Below, piece after piece: positions 1 through 7,073 of a stretch of 25,844 nt of DNA. The first letter of the stretch is position 1, and every line of letters starts with the position of its first letter. The translations under genes and the position numbers were made by a program. The notes beneath the pieces were generated by a model. That model was not told where the DNA came from and searched no databases. It saw only the letters and a program-made list of their open reading frames with translations. Where the stretch lies: the IMG/VR virus record IMGVR_UViG_3300048050_000112, positions 1-25,844 of that record; one strand, given 5' to 3'. The stretch is from a virus.

Positions 1-1
1 G

Positions 2-841
2 TTATTCTATATTGATGGTGATCACTCCACGCTGATAAAACTCACCGGTGGCTAGTATCGGCACCGATGGAAAATTAAGGCTTACAACCTGTTGCAATCC
101 AGCTGCATTGTTCAAATAAGCAGTTAAAACAGTGATTCCGAATTCAGCCGTAAAACTTAGTGACAACTGACCAAAGTATCGGTTAAGCTGGTAGTCTATG
201 TTTGCTTCCAATTGGTTCGGATCAAAACCCGTGGTGGCTCGTACATTAACCGCACCGTCTATCACAACTGGTACAGCTGACGTAAATTGGAAAACATTGC
301 CAACTACGCCAAAGTCATCCGTAAGAATAGCAGCCAGGACAGTAGTTTCAAGCGCCTCATTATGCATATCACCCGAAGCAATTAAAGTTATCGGATCTGT
401 AATTTTCATGATCGGCACAATGCGAACGCGGCCAGGCAGCAACGTAGGGTCATCATTTTTTGAATAAAGCCGGACATCGGCCACCTCCGGGAGCGACAAA
501 ATACGTGACTTATAAGCCGCTTTTGTACCCAATCCCTCGCTTTTGTTGGCCGCCAAAATACGCAACCTGTATGTATCATCGCTTTCATCTGTTACCCTAA
601 CAACGCCAAACAATTGACCCCACCAATCCAGTTCTGAACCTTCGGCCAACTGTACAAAGTTTTGACGCATCAGCCATTCCATACCATTGCGTAATAGAAC
701 TTCGCGGTAAGCCATGCAATCAATCAGTATCCGCTCCGGATCAGCATCGTTTAGCACCGTTCCGGCCTTAGTTTGGAACATGGCAATGGTATCAACCAAT
801 ATCTGTTCCGGGTCTTTATCTATGAATTCAATCTCTGCCAT
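2..841 (-). CDS. J: Baseplate J-like protein (Mu gp47 / P2 gpJ type)
   Basis: A 279-residue protein that should form the wedge of the contractile-tail baseplate and control sheath triggering. The N-terminal segment (EFIDKDPEQILVDTIAMF), the SELDWWGQLFGV motif near residue 68 followed by a DDTYRLRILAA helix, and the LPEVADVRLYS segment are typical of the baseplate_J family. The length fits the P2/Mu gpJ size class. It is the last gene visible in the leftward late operon; its TAA lies at positions 2-4, so the gene is complete and downstream baseplate genes such as gpI would be outside the window. It starts 13 bases after the preceding 77-residue gene. The assignment rests on the motifs and on the V-x-J order shared with P2 and BcepMu-type tails. 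Confidence 0.9.
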   Translation of the reverse strand: MAEIEFIDKDPEQILVDTIAMFQTKAGTVLNDADPERILIDCMAYREVLLRNGMEWLMRQNFVQLAEGSELDWWGQLFGVVRVTDESDDTYRLRILAANKSEGLGTKAAYKSRILSLPEVADVRLYSKNDDPTLLPGRVRIVPIMKITDPITLIASGDMHNEALETTVLAAILTDDFGVVGNVFQFTSAVPVVIDGAVNVRATTGFDPNQLEANIDYQLNRYFGQLSLSFTAEFGITVLTAYLNNAAGLQQVVSLNFPSVPILATGEFYQRGVITINIE

Positions 842-854
842 ATTCTTTATTGTT

Positions 855-1088
855 TTAGCTTAAAGTTCCTGTTCCCGGTGCCGTTGTTGCTCCTGTTTGT
901 GCTGTAGGAGATCCTGCCGTGGCGACAGGTATTCCGGCAATAACTGTTACCGTTGCACTCTTTATATAAGTATCAATCAGTGTTGCCAGTTGATCTGCAA
1001 AATAATCGTCCGAAATTTCTTCTTTCGTTCGCATCTCAGTCAATAATGCCTGTATGCCTGATTTCAATGTTGCTTTTACAAGTGCCAT
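855..1088 (-). CDS. Small phage tail-region protein of unknown function
   Basis: A 77-residue protein between baseplate V and J. The N-terminal half is helical (MALVKATLKSGIQALLTEM) and includes DDYFADQLATLIDTYIKSA. The C-terminal half is a Gly/Ala/Thr-rich tail (AGIPVATAGSPTAQTGATT). This arrangement, one amphipathic helix followed by a low-complexity tail, is one I associate with small proteins next to baseplate genes in contractile-tailed prophages, but I cannot name a function. The operon position suggests a baseplate accessory or spike-associated role. A 33-base AT-rich gap (1089-1121) separates it from gpV and contains short TTGTAAA / TCGTTAAATTG repeats with no clear signal. Confidence 0.7.
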   Translation of the reverse strand: MALVKATLKSGIQALLTEMRTKEEISDDYFADQLATLIDTYIKSATVTVIAGIPVATAGSPTAQTGATTAPGTGTLS

Positions 1089-1121
1089 TTTAAAAATTGT
1101 AAATTGTAAATCGTTAAATTG

Positions 1122-1637
1122 TCAATCATTGAATAGTTGATCCGTTTTTTGTTCCAATTGGGTTATTTTCTGAATCGTTGGCGGCAGCGGTGTTCCACTC
1201 GGACCAACTCCGGTCGATACGGTCAGCGTTTTAATGGCCGTTAAAATGTCTTTCAATATTGTTTTAAAACCAGTTGAATCGTTTTTCAAACTGGCTTTAT
1301 TCCCTGAAAATTTGATCGATATTTTATCCTGGATAACTTCCCATGAATCATCCTTGGCCGTCACTTTTGTTTTTCCAAACTGTCTCACTTCGGTATTGGC
1401 ATCAACATCATCAGGAACCGGATCGGCTTCAGAAAATACGCAGCCCAACGCCAAATTCTTTCCCGACTCCAACCAGCAAACAACCTGCGTTCCAACTGCC
1501 GGAAGATAGAAAACGGCGTTGTCGCCGGTGGTTGGTACCAGCACCGAACAATTGGCCTCAGTTTCCATCTGGGCAAACTCAACCAGGATCATTCCTTTTT
1601 CCGGATCAACCGATTTTACTGTTCCAATCTCAATCAT
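1122..1637 (-). CDS. V: Baseplate assembly protein V-like (central spike)
   Basis: A 171-residue protein matching the phage baseplate assembly protein V / gp45-like spike family, which makes the trimeric membrane-piercing tip. The N-terminal half is an OB-fold-like beta region: IGTVKSVDPEKGMILVEF, then SVLVPTTGDNAVFYLPAVGTQV and the typical GSGKNL-like turn (here ESGKNLALGCVFSEAD). The middle (VRQFGKTKVTAKDDSWEVI) resembles the repeated beta-helix strands of spike proteins. The C-terminus is a predicted helix ending LEQKTDQLFND. Its ATG overlaps the TGA of the upstream gpD-like gene as ATGA (1634-1637), implying translational coupling. It lacks a visible HxH apex metal motif in the last strands, so metal capping cannot be claimed. 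Confidence 0.88.
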   Translation of the reverse strand: MIEIGTVKSVDPEKGMILVEFAQMETEANCSVLVPTTGDNAVFYLPAVGTQVVCWLESGKNLALGCVFSEADPVPDDVDANTEVRQFGKTKVTAKDDSWEVIQDKISIKFSGNKASLKNDSTGFKTILKDILTAIKTLTVSTGVGPSGTPLPPTIQKITQLEQKTDQLFND

Positions 1638-2593
1638 TCCTGAATATTTAGTTTGGTTGTATATCCTTGTGATTTGCTTATCGAATGTGACGCATCGTCA
1701 ACATACCAGGTTTTTGAGAACCGGCCAAATCCTTCCAACGTTACGCGCACACCAGCTCGGTACCGGACATTGCCAGGTATTGTAATTTCAATTCTCATAC
1801 CCGATTTATTCCAATCTTCCACATAGTTTTTTGCTCGTTCTTTAGCCGCTGCTGCATCATCCACATTTTCCCAGATCGTGCGCGATCCTCCACCTTTTAT
1901 ACCGGCATCGTACTCCCCGGTGATGAGCTGTTTATTCGTTTTATCCCAACACTTAACCGTGCATTTAGTAATGCGGCCAGCCGCTTTGTCTGTCACCGAA
2001 TAATCAATTACGTCCGCTTTTTTTATTGTGCCTACTATTGGTCCTGTCTTTATCACCTCACGTTTGGTAAACACCAGATCGGTGCCTTCAACCTTCATAA
2101 TACGGCCAGTTTCGCGGGCGATTTGCTGAATAAACTGCAACCCTGTTCCCTTCTGTATGCCGCTCCAAGTCCCGGTAAGATCGCCTTTGGCCGTATATCC
2201 CAGCCGTGAAGCTTCTGCGTTGACCAATGTTGATATAGGTTTTGCTTCCTGGTTCTTTCGTTGCTCATCCGAATGGATTGAGCGACCATAAGCGCTGATA
2301 GCCCTGAAGCTGCAAACGTCGCCCGATCGGCCTCCAGATAACGTCACATCATCAACGAAAAACACACCGGCGTTAATCACCTGGCTTTCCTTATAGCCAA
2401 TTTTAGCAGTGATCTTGTCATCAATTCCCGGATACCAGTCGTTCAAAAAATATTGTTCAGCATTGGTAAATACCAATTCCAGTTCAGCCGCTTTGTTCTC
2501 AAGGTACTCCTTAAAAGTGATGCTCTCCAGATAGGGCGCAAAGTCTTTACTCACGTTTCTGCCTTCGTATATTATAATGTAGGTTGGTGTCAT
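1634..2593 (-). CDS. D: Late control D / baseplate hub protein (P2 gpD, T4 gp27-like)
   Basis: A 319-residue hub protein of the Phage_GPD family, which joins the tail tube to the spike. The N-terminal region (SITFKEYLENKAAELELVF, then WYPGIDDKITAKIGY) is the characteristic beta-rich start. The central GLQFIQQIARETGRIMKVEG and the C-terminal RYRAGVRVTLEGFGRFSKTWYVD followed by a Ser/His-rich segment match the family, and the length is close to P2 gpD (387) and the Mu gp44 class. I place the start at the ATG at 2593 because it overlaps the gpX stop as ATGA (2590-2593). A GTG two codons earlier (2599) is the alternative. The U-X-D-V order is as in P2-like tails. Confidence 0.9.
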   Translation of the reverse strand: MTPTYIIIYEGRNVSKDFAPYLESITFKEYLENKAAELELVFTNAEQYFLNDWYPGIDDKITAKIGYKESQVINAGVFFVDDVTLSGGRSGDVCSFRAISAYGRSIHSDEQRKNQEAKPISTLVNAEASRLGYTAKGDLTGTWSGIQKGTGLQFIQQIARETGRIMKVEGTDLVFTKREVIKTGPIVGTIKKADVIDYSVTDKAAGRITKCTVKCWDKTNKQLITGEYDAGIKGGGSRTIWENVDDAAAAKERAKNYVEDWNKSGMRIEITIPGNVRYRAGVRVTLEGFGRFSKTWYVDDASHSISKSQGYTTKLNIQE

Positions 2594-2811
2594 TTCCACG
2601 GCGCTTTAACGGTTGTTTCTGCTGGTTGTGTTAGTTCCGCCGGAAGATCCGGAACTACGATTTTTGCGCCCACCGGAAGATAGATCTGGCTGGGTAATAT
2701 GGCAGGGTTCGCGGCCATCAATGGCGCCACCAGCGACGCATCGCCGTAAAAGTCATAAGCCAGGTTGTCCCACCTGTCCATATCCGTAGCTATGTAATAT
2801 TTGTCTGCCAT
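2590..2811 (-). CDS. X: Tail protein X (LysM-like)
   Basis: A 73-residue protein of the P2 gpX tail family, which has a LysM-like fold and is thought to act near the tail tip or hub. It contains the expected YYIATDMDRWDNLAYDFYGD start, the central LVAPLMAANP helix and the IYLPVGAKIVVPDLP strand-turn. Its ATG shares one base with the stop of the gpU-like gene (TAATG, 2809-2813) and its TGA overlaps the next ATG. It is therefore tightly coupled in the U-X-D series. Confidence 0.92.
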   Translation of the reverse strand: MADKYYIATDMDRWDNLAYDFYGDASLVAPLMAANPAILPSQIYLPVGAKIVVPDLPAELTQPAETTVKAPWK

Positions 2812-3275
2812 TACTGTCTCAGTGTGCGTTTCGGTTTTTCATTGGCCGGACGCGATTCCGTTTTTTTCCTGTTTTGGGTTTCCCGATCGGCAAATTCCAA
2901 CAGGTTCAATGTAAGATCAGCCGACTGGATCACACCTGAAGCGTTTGTCCGCAATATCTTTGATGAAATATTTTTGATTACATAATTGCCCTGGTAAACT
3001 CCTGAGCCAAACACCAACATCTGAGCTTCACCCGATGCCCTTAATTTATCCAGGGTTTCAATGGTTCCCGGAACATCGTGGCCAATGAAACTCCGGAGCA
3101 TGATATCGATCGATACTTGAGCCAAAGTTTCTCCCATTGGCTGAAGCGTTGGTTTCCCGGTGGCCAGATCGTGCTGTGCATAGTCAAAACCACTTTCTGA
3201 AGAAAATCCCGTGATCCCGTCATTAATGCCAAAACTGGCATCTCCCAACCTGCAAAAATCATTGTTATCCGGCAT
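2811..3275 (-). CDS. U: Tail terminator/assembly protein U (P2 gpU-like)
   Basis: A 154-residue protein resembling the P2 gpU family. Supporting features are the N-terminal FSSESGFDYAQHDLATGKP, the LQPMGETLAQVSIDIML strand pair, the IETLDKLRASGEAQMLVFGSG helix-strand and the YQGNYVIKNISSKI segment. The last 20 residues are charged and disordered (NRKKTESRPANEKPKRT), an extension that need not be conserved. P2 gpU helps complete or terminate the tail. The ATG lies within the end of the tape-measure gene, with an 11-base overlap. A GGGAGG stretch about 6 bases upstream of the ATG is one of the few good ribosome-binding sequences in this operon. Confidence 0.85.
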   Translation of the reverse strand: MPDNNDFCRLGDASFGINDGITGFSSESGFDYAQHDLATGKPTLQPMGETLAQVSIDIMLRSFIGHDVPGTIETLDKLRASGEAQMLVFGSGVYQGNYVIKNISSKILRTNASGVIQSADLTLNLLEFADRETQNRKKTESRPANEKPKRTLRQ

Positions 3276-6123
3276 ATTTTAACCTCCCGTCTTTTCGTAA
3301 TTCCTCATTGATAAGCTTCATCAGTGCGTCTTTATCTTCGCGCAACAACTTCATTAAGTTATCCTGGTTCTCCTTGGTCATTGCAGCCGATACATGTATC
3401 TGAGGCTGGTAATTGATTTCAATTTTACTGGCCTGGCTGTTCGACGTATTTTGGTTGGTAGTTTGGTAAGTTGCAATATTCTGGGTAATGTTTTTTGTGA
3501 GTTGCTCGAGGTTCGATATGGGCGATTGATAAGCCGGAGCATTGGCCATTGGCGCTCCGGTGGTTTTAGGCTTGGCCATGTCCATTATTCCGGGAACTTT
3601 AACCGTTCCCATGTTAGGCATCATTAGGTTCACAACTTTACCAGTCAAGGTTATTGCATCCATCACCGGTGGCTGCATGTTCATTGTTCCCGGAACTTGC
3701 ACCGTACCCGGGTTAGGCGTGGCCATGTTCACAATTTTACCCTGAAGGTTGGCTTGTTTCATGGCCGGTGTTTGCATATCCATCATTCCCGGAACCTTCA
3801 TCATGCTAATTTCAGGATTGGCCATATCCATCATTCCAGGTACTTTCATGGTACCCGGGTTAGGCGTGGCCATGTTCACAATTTTACCCTGAAGGTTGGC
3901 TTGTTTCATGGCCGGTGTTTGCATATCCATCATTCCCGGAACCTTCATCATGTTGAATTCAGGATTGGCCATATCCATTTGTCCAGGTACTTTCATCGTA
4001 CCCATATTAGGCGTGGCCATGTTCACAATTTTACCCTGAAGGTTGGCTTGTTTCATGGCCGGTGTTTGCATGTCCATCATTCCCGGAACTTTAACTACTC
4101 CCGGTTTTGAGGTATTCATGTTTACAATCTTTCCGGCAAGATTTGCCTGTTGAATCGCTGGATTAGTCTTTTTGTTGAAAGATAAAAAGTTACTGGTATC
4201 AATGGCTTTACCTTTCTTGTACCCGGAACTGACGGCGTTGCCGATTTCGTCTTTACGTTTGATGGTTTCAACTGCCACTCCAATTGGACTCATCTTAAAC
4301 GATCCTTTGGCGATGTCGCCAAAACTTGCCATCGCCGTTTTTCCGGCCTCTTTAAACTGGCCTGTAAACAACAGCGCAATAGCCTGACCAATCTTGCCAA
4401 TTCCGCCAAGCAATTGTTTTAAACCGCCCAGTACCGTGCCAAAAATCACATTACCCAACGCTTTCATTCCTTCCCAGGCACCAACCAATACACCCCGGAA
4501 CCCGGCAAAATGTTTCCAGGCTAAAGCGATAACAGCAACCAGCGCAATTACCCCGGCCACTATCCAGGTGATTGGGTTAGCCCAGAGCGCTGCCGTCCAT
4601 GCCCAGGTCTGTGCAATTACACCGGTGAACGAAGCCCACAATCCTTTTAATGCCACTCCTGTAACAGCCATTAACCCGTTCCATCCGGTTTGTATGGCCG
4701 ATGTCAATATCATGCGTTTGCCCCACAGCGAAGTAATACCGGCAGCCACCATTTGCGATTTGCTCACAATCCATGTCCAGGCAGCCTGTGCTTTGCTAAC
4801 GATGGTTTGTTGCATTTGCAAAAACATCCCTTTCCGGGTTTCGGCGTTAAACAGTTTGCCTATAAAAGTTCCAAATGTAACCGCGCCATTTTTCAACCAG
4901 ATACCACCGGCTGCAATACGCCCGGCCATTCCGTAGCGTTCGATCAACGCGCTGTAAGTCGATAGTTTACCACCAGCAAGCGCAGCATTCATCAGGCGGC
5001 TGGCTTTAACCAGGCTAATAACTCCAGTAACGCTTCCGGTGATACCTTTGCCTAAAACGCCTATAATCGGCGACAAAGCCGTAAATGTCATTGCTGCTTG
5101 TCCACCAATCTGTACCCAGCCTAATAACCCGGAGTTTGCCTGAAAAAATGTGATGGACAAATCGTTCATTTTTGCTTTTTGAACGTCCATCCAATGCACC
5201 CAGGTTTTATTCATAATTGCTGCCTGTTCAGTTGCAACACTTGTGCCTGTAACCTTTTGGGTGTATTCTTTTAGAAGGTCAGTATTCTGTATAAGGAATT
5301 GAGCTGCAGATATGTTTTCCTCTCCAAATACTTTAGTCATATAGGTTGCATCGCCTACTTTATCTTTCAGACTAGCCAATGCATCGACAACATTGGTCGT
5401 TTTAAAATTAATGCCAAGTTTGGTTGACATTTTCAGCAAAATATTGCGCAAAGCAGTACCGGCTTCTGAACCTTTGATGGCATCTTTCGACAAAACCTCG
5501 ATTGCGGCAGCTGTTTGCTCAACATTTAGCCCGGATGTTGCTGCAGTAGCTCCAACAACTTTAAACGATTGAGCCAGATCGGATACTTCGGCAGCGCCAT
5601 ATTTCGAACCGGCTGCTAACACATTCATAATCCGGCCTGCCTGGTCTGCTTTAAGCCCAAATTGATTAATAGTTGCTGCCAGGGCATTGGCGGCACCAGC
5701 CATTCCCAATTCTTTCGATGTTTGCGATAAGGTAATGGTACGAGTCATCAATTCGTTCAGCCCACTCATCCCGATTTTATCGTAATCAATCTGCGAGGCC
5801 AGCAACTTATAAGCTTCCAACGTGCCAGTAGCTCCTAACCCGCTTTCTTTTCCAACTTTTCGGGCCATTTTACCCAGATCGGTCAGTTCGCTTCCGGCAA
5901 TTCCGGTTATTGCGCTAACTTCAGCCAATCCAAAATCATACTCCTTTCCCGGAGTGCCAATACGATTGAGAGCATCCGAAGTACGACTAAGTAAATCGGC
6001 GGTTTGGTTAACCTTCCACAGGTTGTTCATCATGCCGTTCAAGCCTTTGTTCACCTGACCGAACACATTGCCGGTTTTGTTAATCGCGCCAAAAATTACA
6101 TCGATGGAGATTGAATTTGCCAT
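3265..6123 (-). CDS. Tail tape measure protein (TP901 core) with long tandem repeats
   Basis: A 952-residue tape measure protein that sets tail length and is probably ejected at infection. The N-terminal 50-330 region has the TP901 / PhageMin_Tail core (AEVSAITGIAGSELTDLGKM, GLNVEQTAAAIEVLSKDA, SEAGTALRNILLKM). The middle contains hydrophobic, probably membrane-inserting stretches around residues 480-570 (NPITWIVAGVIALVAVIAL). Residues about 650-850 are a Met/Pro/Gly-rich tandem repeat built on LQGKIVNM and MKVPGMMDM. The C-terminus is helical and charged. I start at the ATG at 6123 (MANSISIDVIFG). A TTG six codons upstream could extend the frame but lies inside a hairpin. Order chaperone, tape measure, U is standard. 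Start certainty is moderate; identity is firm. Confidence 0.95.
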   Translation of the reverse strand: MANSISIDVIFGAINKTGNVFGQVNKGLNGMMNNLWKVNQTADLLSRTSDALNRIGTPGKEYDFGLAEVSAITGIAGSELTDLGKMARKVGKESGLGATGTLEAYKLLASQIDYDKIGMSGLNELMTRTITLSQTSKELGMAGAANALAATINQFGLKADQAGRIMNVLAAGSKYGAAEVSDLAQSFKVVGATAATSGLNVEQTAAAIEVLSKDAIKGSEAGTALRNILLKMSTKLGINFKTTNVVDALASLKDKVGDATYMTKVFGEENISAAQFLIQNTDLLKEYTQKVTGTSVATEQAAIMNKTWVHWMDVQKAKMNDLSITFFQANSGLLGWVQIGGQAAMTFTALSPIIGVLGKGITGSVTGVISLVKASRLMNAALAGGKLSTYSALIERYGMAGRIAAGGIWLKNGAVTFGTFIGKLFNAETRKGMFLQMQQTIVSKAQAAWTWIVSKSQMVAAGITSLWGKRMILTSAIQTGWNGLMAVTGVALKGLWASFTGVIAQTWAWTAALWANPITWIVAGVIALVAVIALAWKHFAGFRGVLVGAWEGMKALGNVIFGTVLGGLKQLLGGIGKIGQAIALLFTGQFKEAGKTAMASFGDIAKGSFKMSPIGVAVETIKRKDEIGNAVSSGYKKGKAIDTSNFLSFNKKTNPAIQQANLAGKIVNMNTSKPGVVKVPGMMDMQTPAMKQANLQGKIVNMATPNMGTMKVPGQMDMANPEFNMMKVPGMMDMQTPAMKQANLQGKIVNMATPNPGTMKVPGMMDMANPEISMMKVPGMMDMQTPAMKQANLQGKIVNMATPNPGTVQVPGTMNMQPPVMDAITLTGKVVNLMMPNMGTVKVPGIMDMAKPKTTGAPMANAPAYQSPISNLEQLTKNITQNIATYQTTNQNTSNSQASKIEINYQPQIHVSAAMTKENQDNLMKLLREDKDALMKLINEELRKDGRLKYAG
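3565..4165 (-). repeat. Tandem repeats of 147 and 99 bases within the tape measure gene
   Basis: Five copies of a segment beginning with QANLxGKIVNM-like residues occur in order. Starts of the GGCTTGTTTC motif on the plus strand at 3751, 3898 and 4045 are exactly 147 bases (49 codons) apart. The flanking, more diverged copies are spaced 99 bases (33 codons) from these. The long unit differs from the short one by a 16-residue insert (ANPExxMMKVPGMMDM) that itself duplicates the VPGxMDM motif. All spacings are multiples of three, so copy number can vary without breaking the frame. Confidence 0.95.
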
Positions 6124-6139
6124 TGCTTGTTTTAAAATC

Positions 6140-6198
6140 AAAGTGCCTAAAGTGCCTTGCGCCGGTCAACTTTAGGCACTCCGAATTTTAGGCACTTT
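6140..6198. repeat. Inverted repeat / hairpin between tail chaperone and tape measure
   Basis: A perfect 12-base inverted repeat, AAAGTGCCTAAA (6140-6151) and TTTAGGCACTTT (6187-6198), with a second copy of the AGTGCC core inside each arm (6151-6156 and TTTAGGCACT at 6171-6180). The arms are built from a 9-base period, AAAGTGCCT repeated. It fills the 82-base gap upstream of the tape-measure ATG. It could be a transcript hairpin limiting read-through or ribosome access, or a captured mobile palindromic repeat. No U-tract follows on the minus strand, so a classical intrinsic terminator is unlikely. Confidence 0.75.
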
Positions 6199-6205
6199 AG
6201 TTCAC

Positions 6206-6301
6206 TTATTTATTTACCTCTTCAAAATATTGATTGAGTTCTTCCAACCAGGAGTTGAGCTCCGTGATGGTCATTTTCATTACGGTTTCGTAGCTGAACC
6301 C
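6206..6301 (-). CDS. Tail assembly chaperone, C-terminal frameshift extension
   Basis: A 31-codon open stretch in the -1 frame relative to the upstream chaperone gene. It encodes GFSYETVMKMTITELNSWL and continues to a TAA at 6206-6208. Its length and helical, acidic character (EELNQYFEEVNK end) fit the T-domain of gpG/gpGT-type or Mu gp41/gp42-type tail chaperones, which bind the tape measure protein. It sits exactly between the chaperone and the tape measure gene, where such extensions occur. It is probably made only as a fusion by -1 slippage at AAAGGGT (6298-6304), giving about 129 residues. Internal ATGs exist, so separate translation of a short peptide is possible but less likely. Confidence 0.65.
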   Translation of the reverse strand, partial: GFSYETVMKMTITELNSWLEELNQYFEEVNK

Positions 6302-6594
6302 TTTAGCATTTCTTGTAAGGATGATAACAGCTCTTTTGATCCAAGCGCTCCCCCGATAGTTAATTCGAGGTACAGTGACAAAAAATCAGTAGCCCTCATT
6401 TTTGCCAAATCTTCGAATGTTAGTTTTTTGCCGTCAAACGTGCAAATCTCAGCCGTTAGCGCTGCATTAAATGCAGGCCCTTCAGCTTCTCCTGAAGCGC
6501 GTTGCGCATTCATCATGTCCTGTACTGTAGCCTCGCGGGCTGCAACGTTTTCAAACGTTAATGGATTTTCTGTTTTCGTAATTGTTACTTTCAT
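6280..6594 (-). CDS. Tail assembly chaperone (Mu gp41-like)
   Basis: A 104-residue protein just upstream of the tape measure gene, the standard site of the first tail chaperone. It starts MKVTITKTENPLTFEN, has a central helix (ATVQDMMNAQRASGEA), and ends with DGKKLTFEDLAKMRATDF and a helical ELTIGGALGSKELLSSL. The pattern 'core strand, FxxLxxMxxxDFxxLxxEL' is common in P2 gpE- and Mu gp41-type tail chaperones. The product should coat the tape measure protein during tail assembly and not be found in the virion. A minor longer product is expected from a -1 frameshift near its 3' end. Confidence 0.75.
   Translation of the reverse strand: MKVTITKTENPLTFENVAAREATVQDMMNAQRASGEAEGPAFNAALTAEICTFDGKKLTFEDLAKMRATDFLSLYLELTIGGALGSKELLSSLQEMLKGSATKP
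6298..6304 (-). other. Candidate -1 ribosomal frameshift site AAAGGGT
   Basis: In the zero frame the minus strand reads CTA AAG GGT. The heptamer A AAG GGT allows the Lys tRNA to re-pair on AAA and the Gly tRNA on GGG after a one-base backward slip, each keeping its first two pairs. Slippage enters the open -1 frame that runs to 6206 and bypasses the zero-frame TAA at 6280-6282. It resembles the lambda GGGAAAG tail-chaperone site with the order of codons reversed. No stimulatory structure was identified. Confidence 0.5.
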
Positions 6595-6600
6595 AATGTG

Positions 6601-7068
6601 TTAATTATTAGTTTCTAATAAAATTATCTGGTAGGTTAAAACATTTTCAACTTCAGTCAAACTGTTAATTTCGGCCTCAATTTCTTCGCACCTGGTAACA
6701 ATTGCAGTTCGCTGCGTAATGATTTCTTCAGGAATTAATATGCCACGTTCGGCCTGCCGTATCACGTACCAATCGGTTTTTCTCAATAGATCGTTAGCTT
6801 GAACTTTAGCCTGGTTAATCTTCCTTTGTTTTTCAGTTTCGATATTAAAAACCTGATCAATAACCGGGTAAGTAAAAGCATCGCCCGAAAAATAAATTTC
6901 GCCGAGACGTTGCAAAACAGGATTGTATGAAGGTACAATAACATCAAACCAACCATCAGCCCGGTGAACCGATTCCGATAGTTTGTTGTAACCTCCGATC
7001 GTGTTCCGGAACTTGTTTGGCAGTTCCGAAACGATTAGTATTTGCCCGTTTTCAATCCTTGCTTTCAT
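6601..7068 (-). CDS. Possible tail fibre assembly protein
   Basis: A 155-residue protein directly downstream of the fibre and propeller genes. It begins MKARIENGQILIVSELP, has a beta-rich N-terminal half with GWFDVIVPSYNPVLQRLGE and FTYPVIDQVF, and ends in a long helical hairpin (EKQRKINQAKVQANDLL; IVTRCEEIEAEINSLTEVE). This plan, a short N-terminal strand domain that echoes a Gly-Gln start followed by a C-terminal helical domain, resembles tail fibre assembly chaperones (DUF4376/Caudo_TAP-like), which sit next to their fibre genes. I see no diagnostic motif; the call is mainly positional. It could alternatively be a small tail-tip structural protein. Confidence 0.4.
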   Translation of the reverse strand: MKARIENGQILIVSELPNKFRNTIGGYNKLSESVHRADGWFDVIVPSYNPVLQRLGEIYFSGDAFTYPVIDQVFNIETEKQRKINQAKVQANDLLRKTDWYVIRQAERGILIPEEIITQRTAIVTRCEEIEAEINSLTEVENVLTYQIILLETNN

Positions 7069-7073
7069 GCTGT

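Noticed and set aside
1089-1121. Short TTGTAAATTG repeats as a possible operator
   Set aside because: Only 33 bases, imperfect and within an operon; nothing else supports a site.
3697-4110. A 137-codon plus-strand frame rich in His and Arg, antisense to the tape measure repeats
   Set aside because: It is the mirror of the 147-base tandem repeats and lacks any independent support; the minus strand has clear tape measure features.
3565-4165. Regularly spaced repeats that might suggest a CRISPR array
   Set aside because: The repeats are long, in frame and form part of a protein; no spacer-like unique segments or cas genes exist.
4394-4936. A 180-codon plus-strand frame
   Set aside because: It is antisense to the hydrophobic middle of the tape measure gene, rich in Pro/Ala as expected of a shadow frame.
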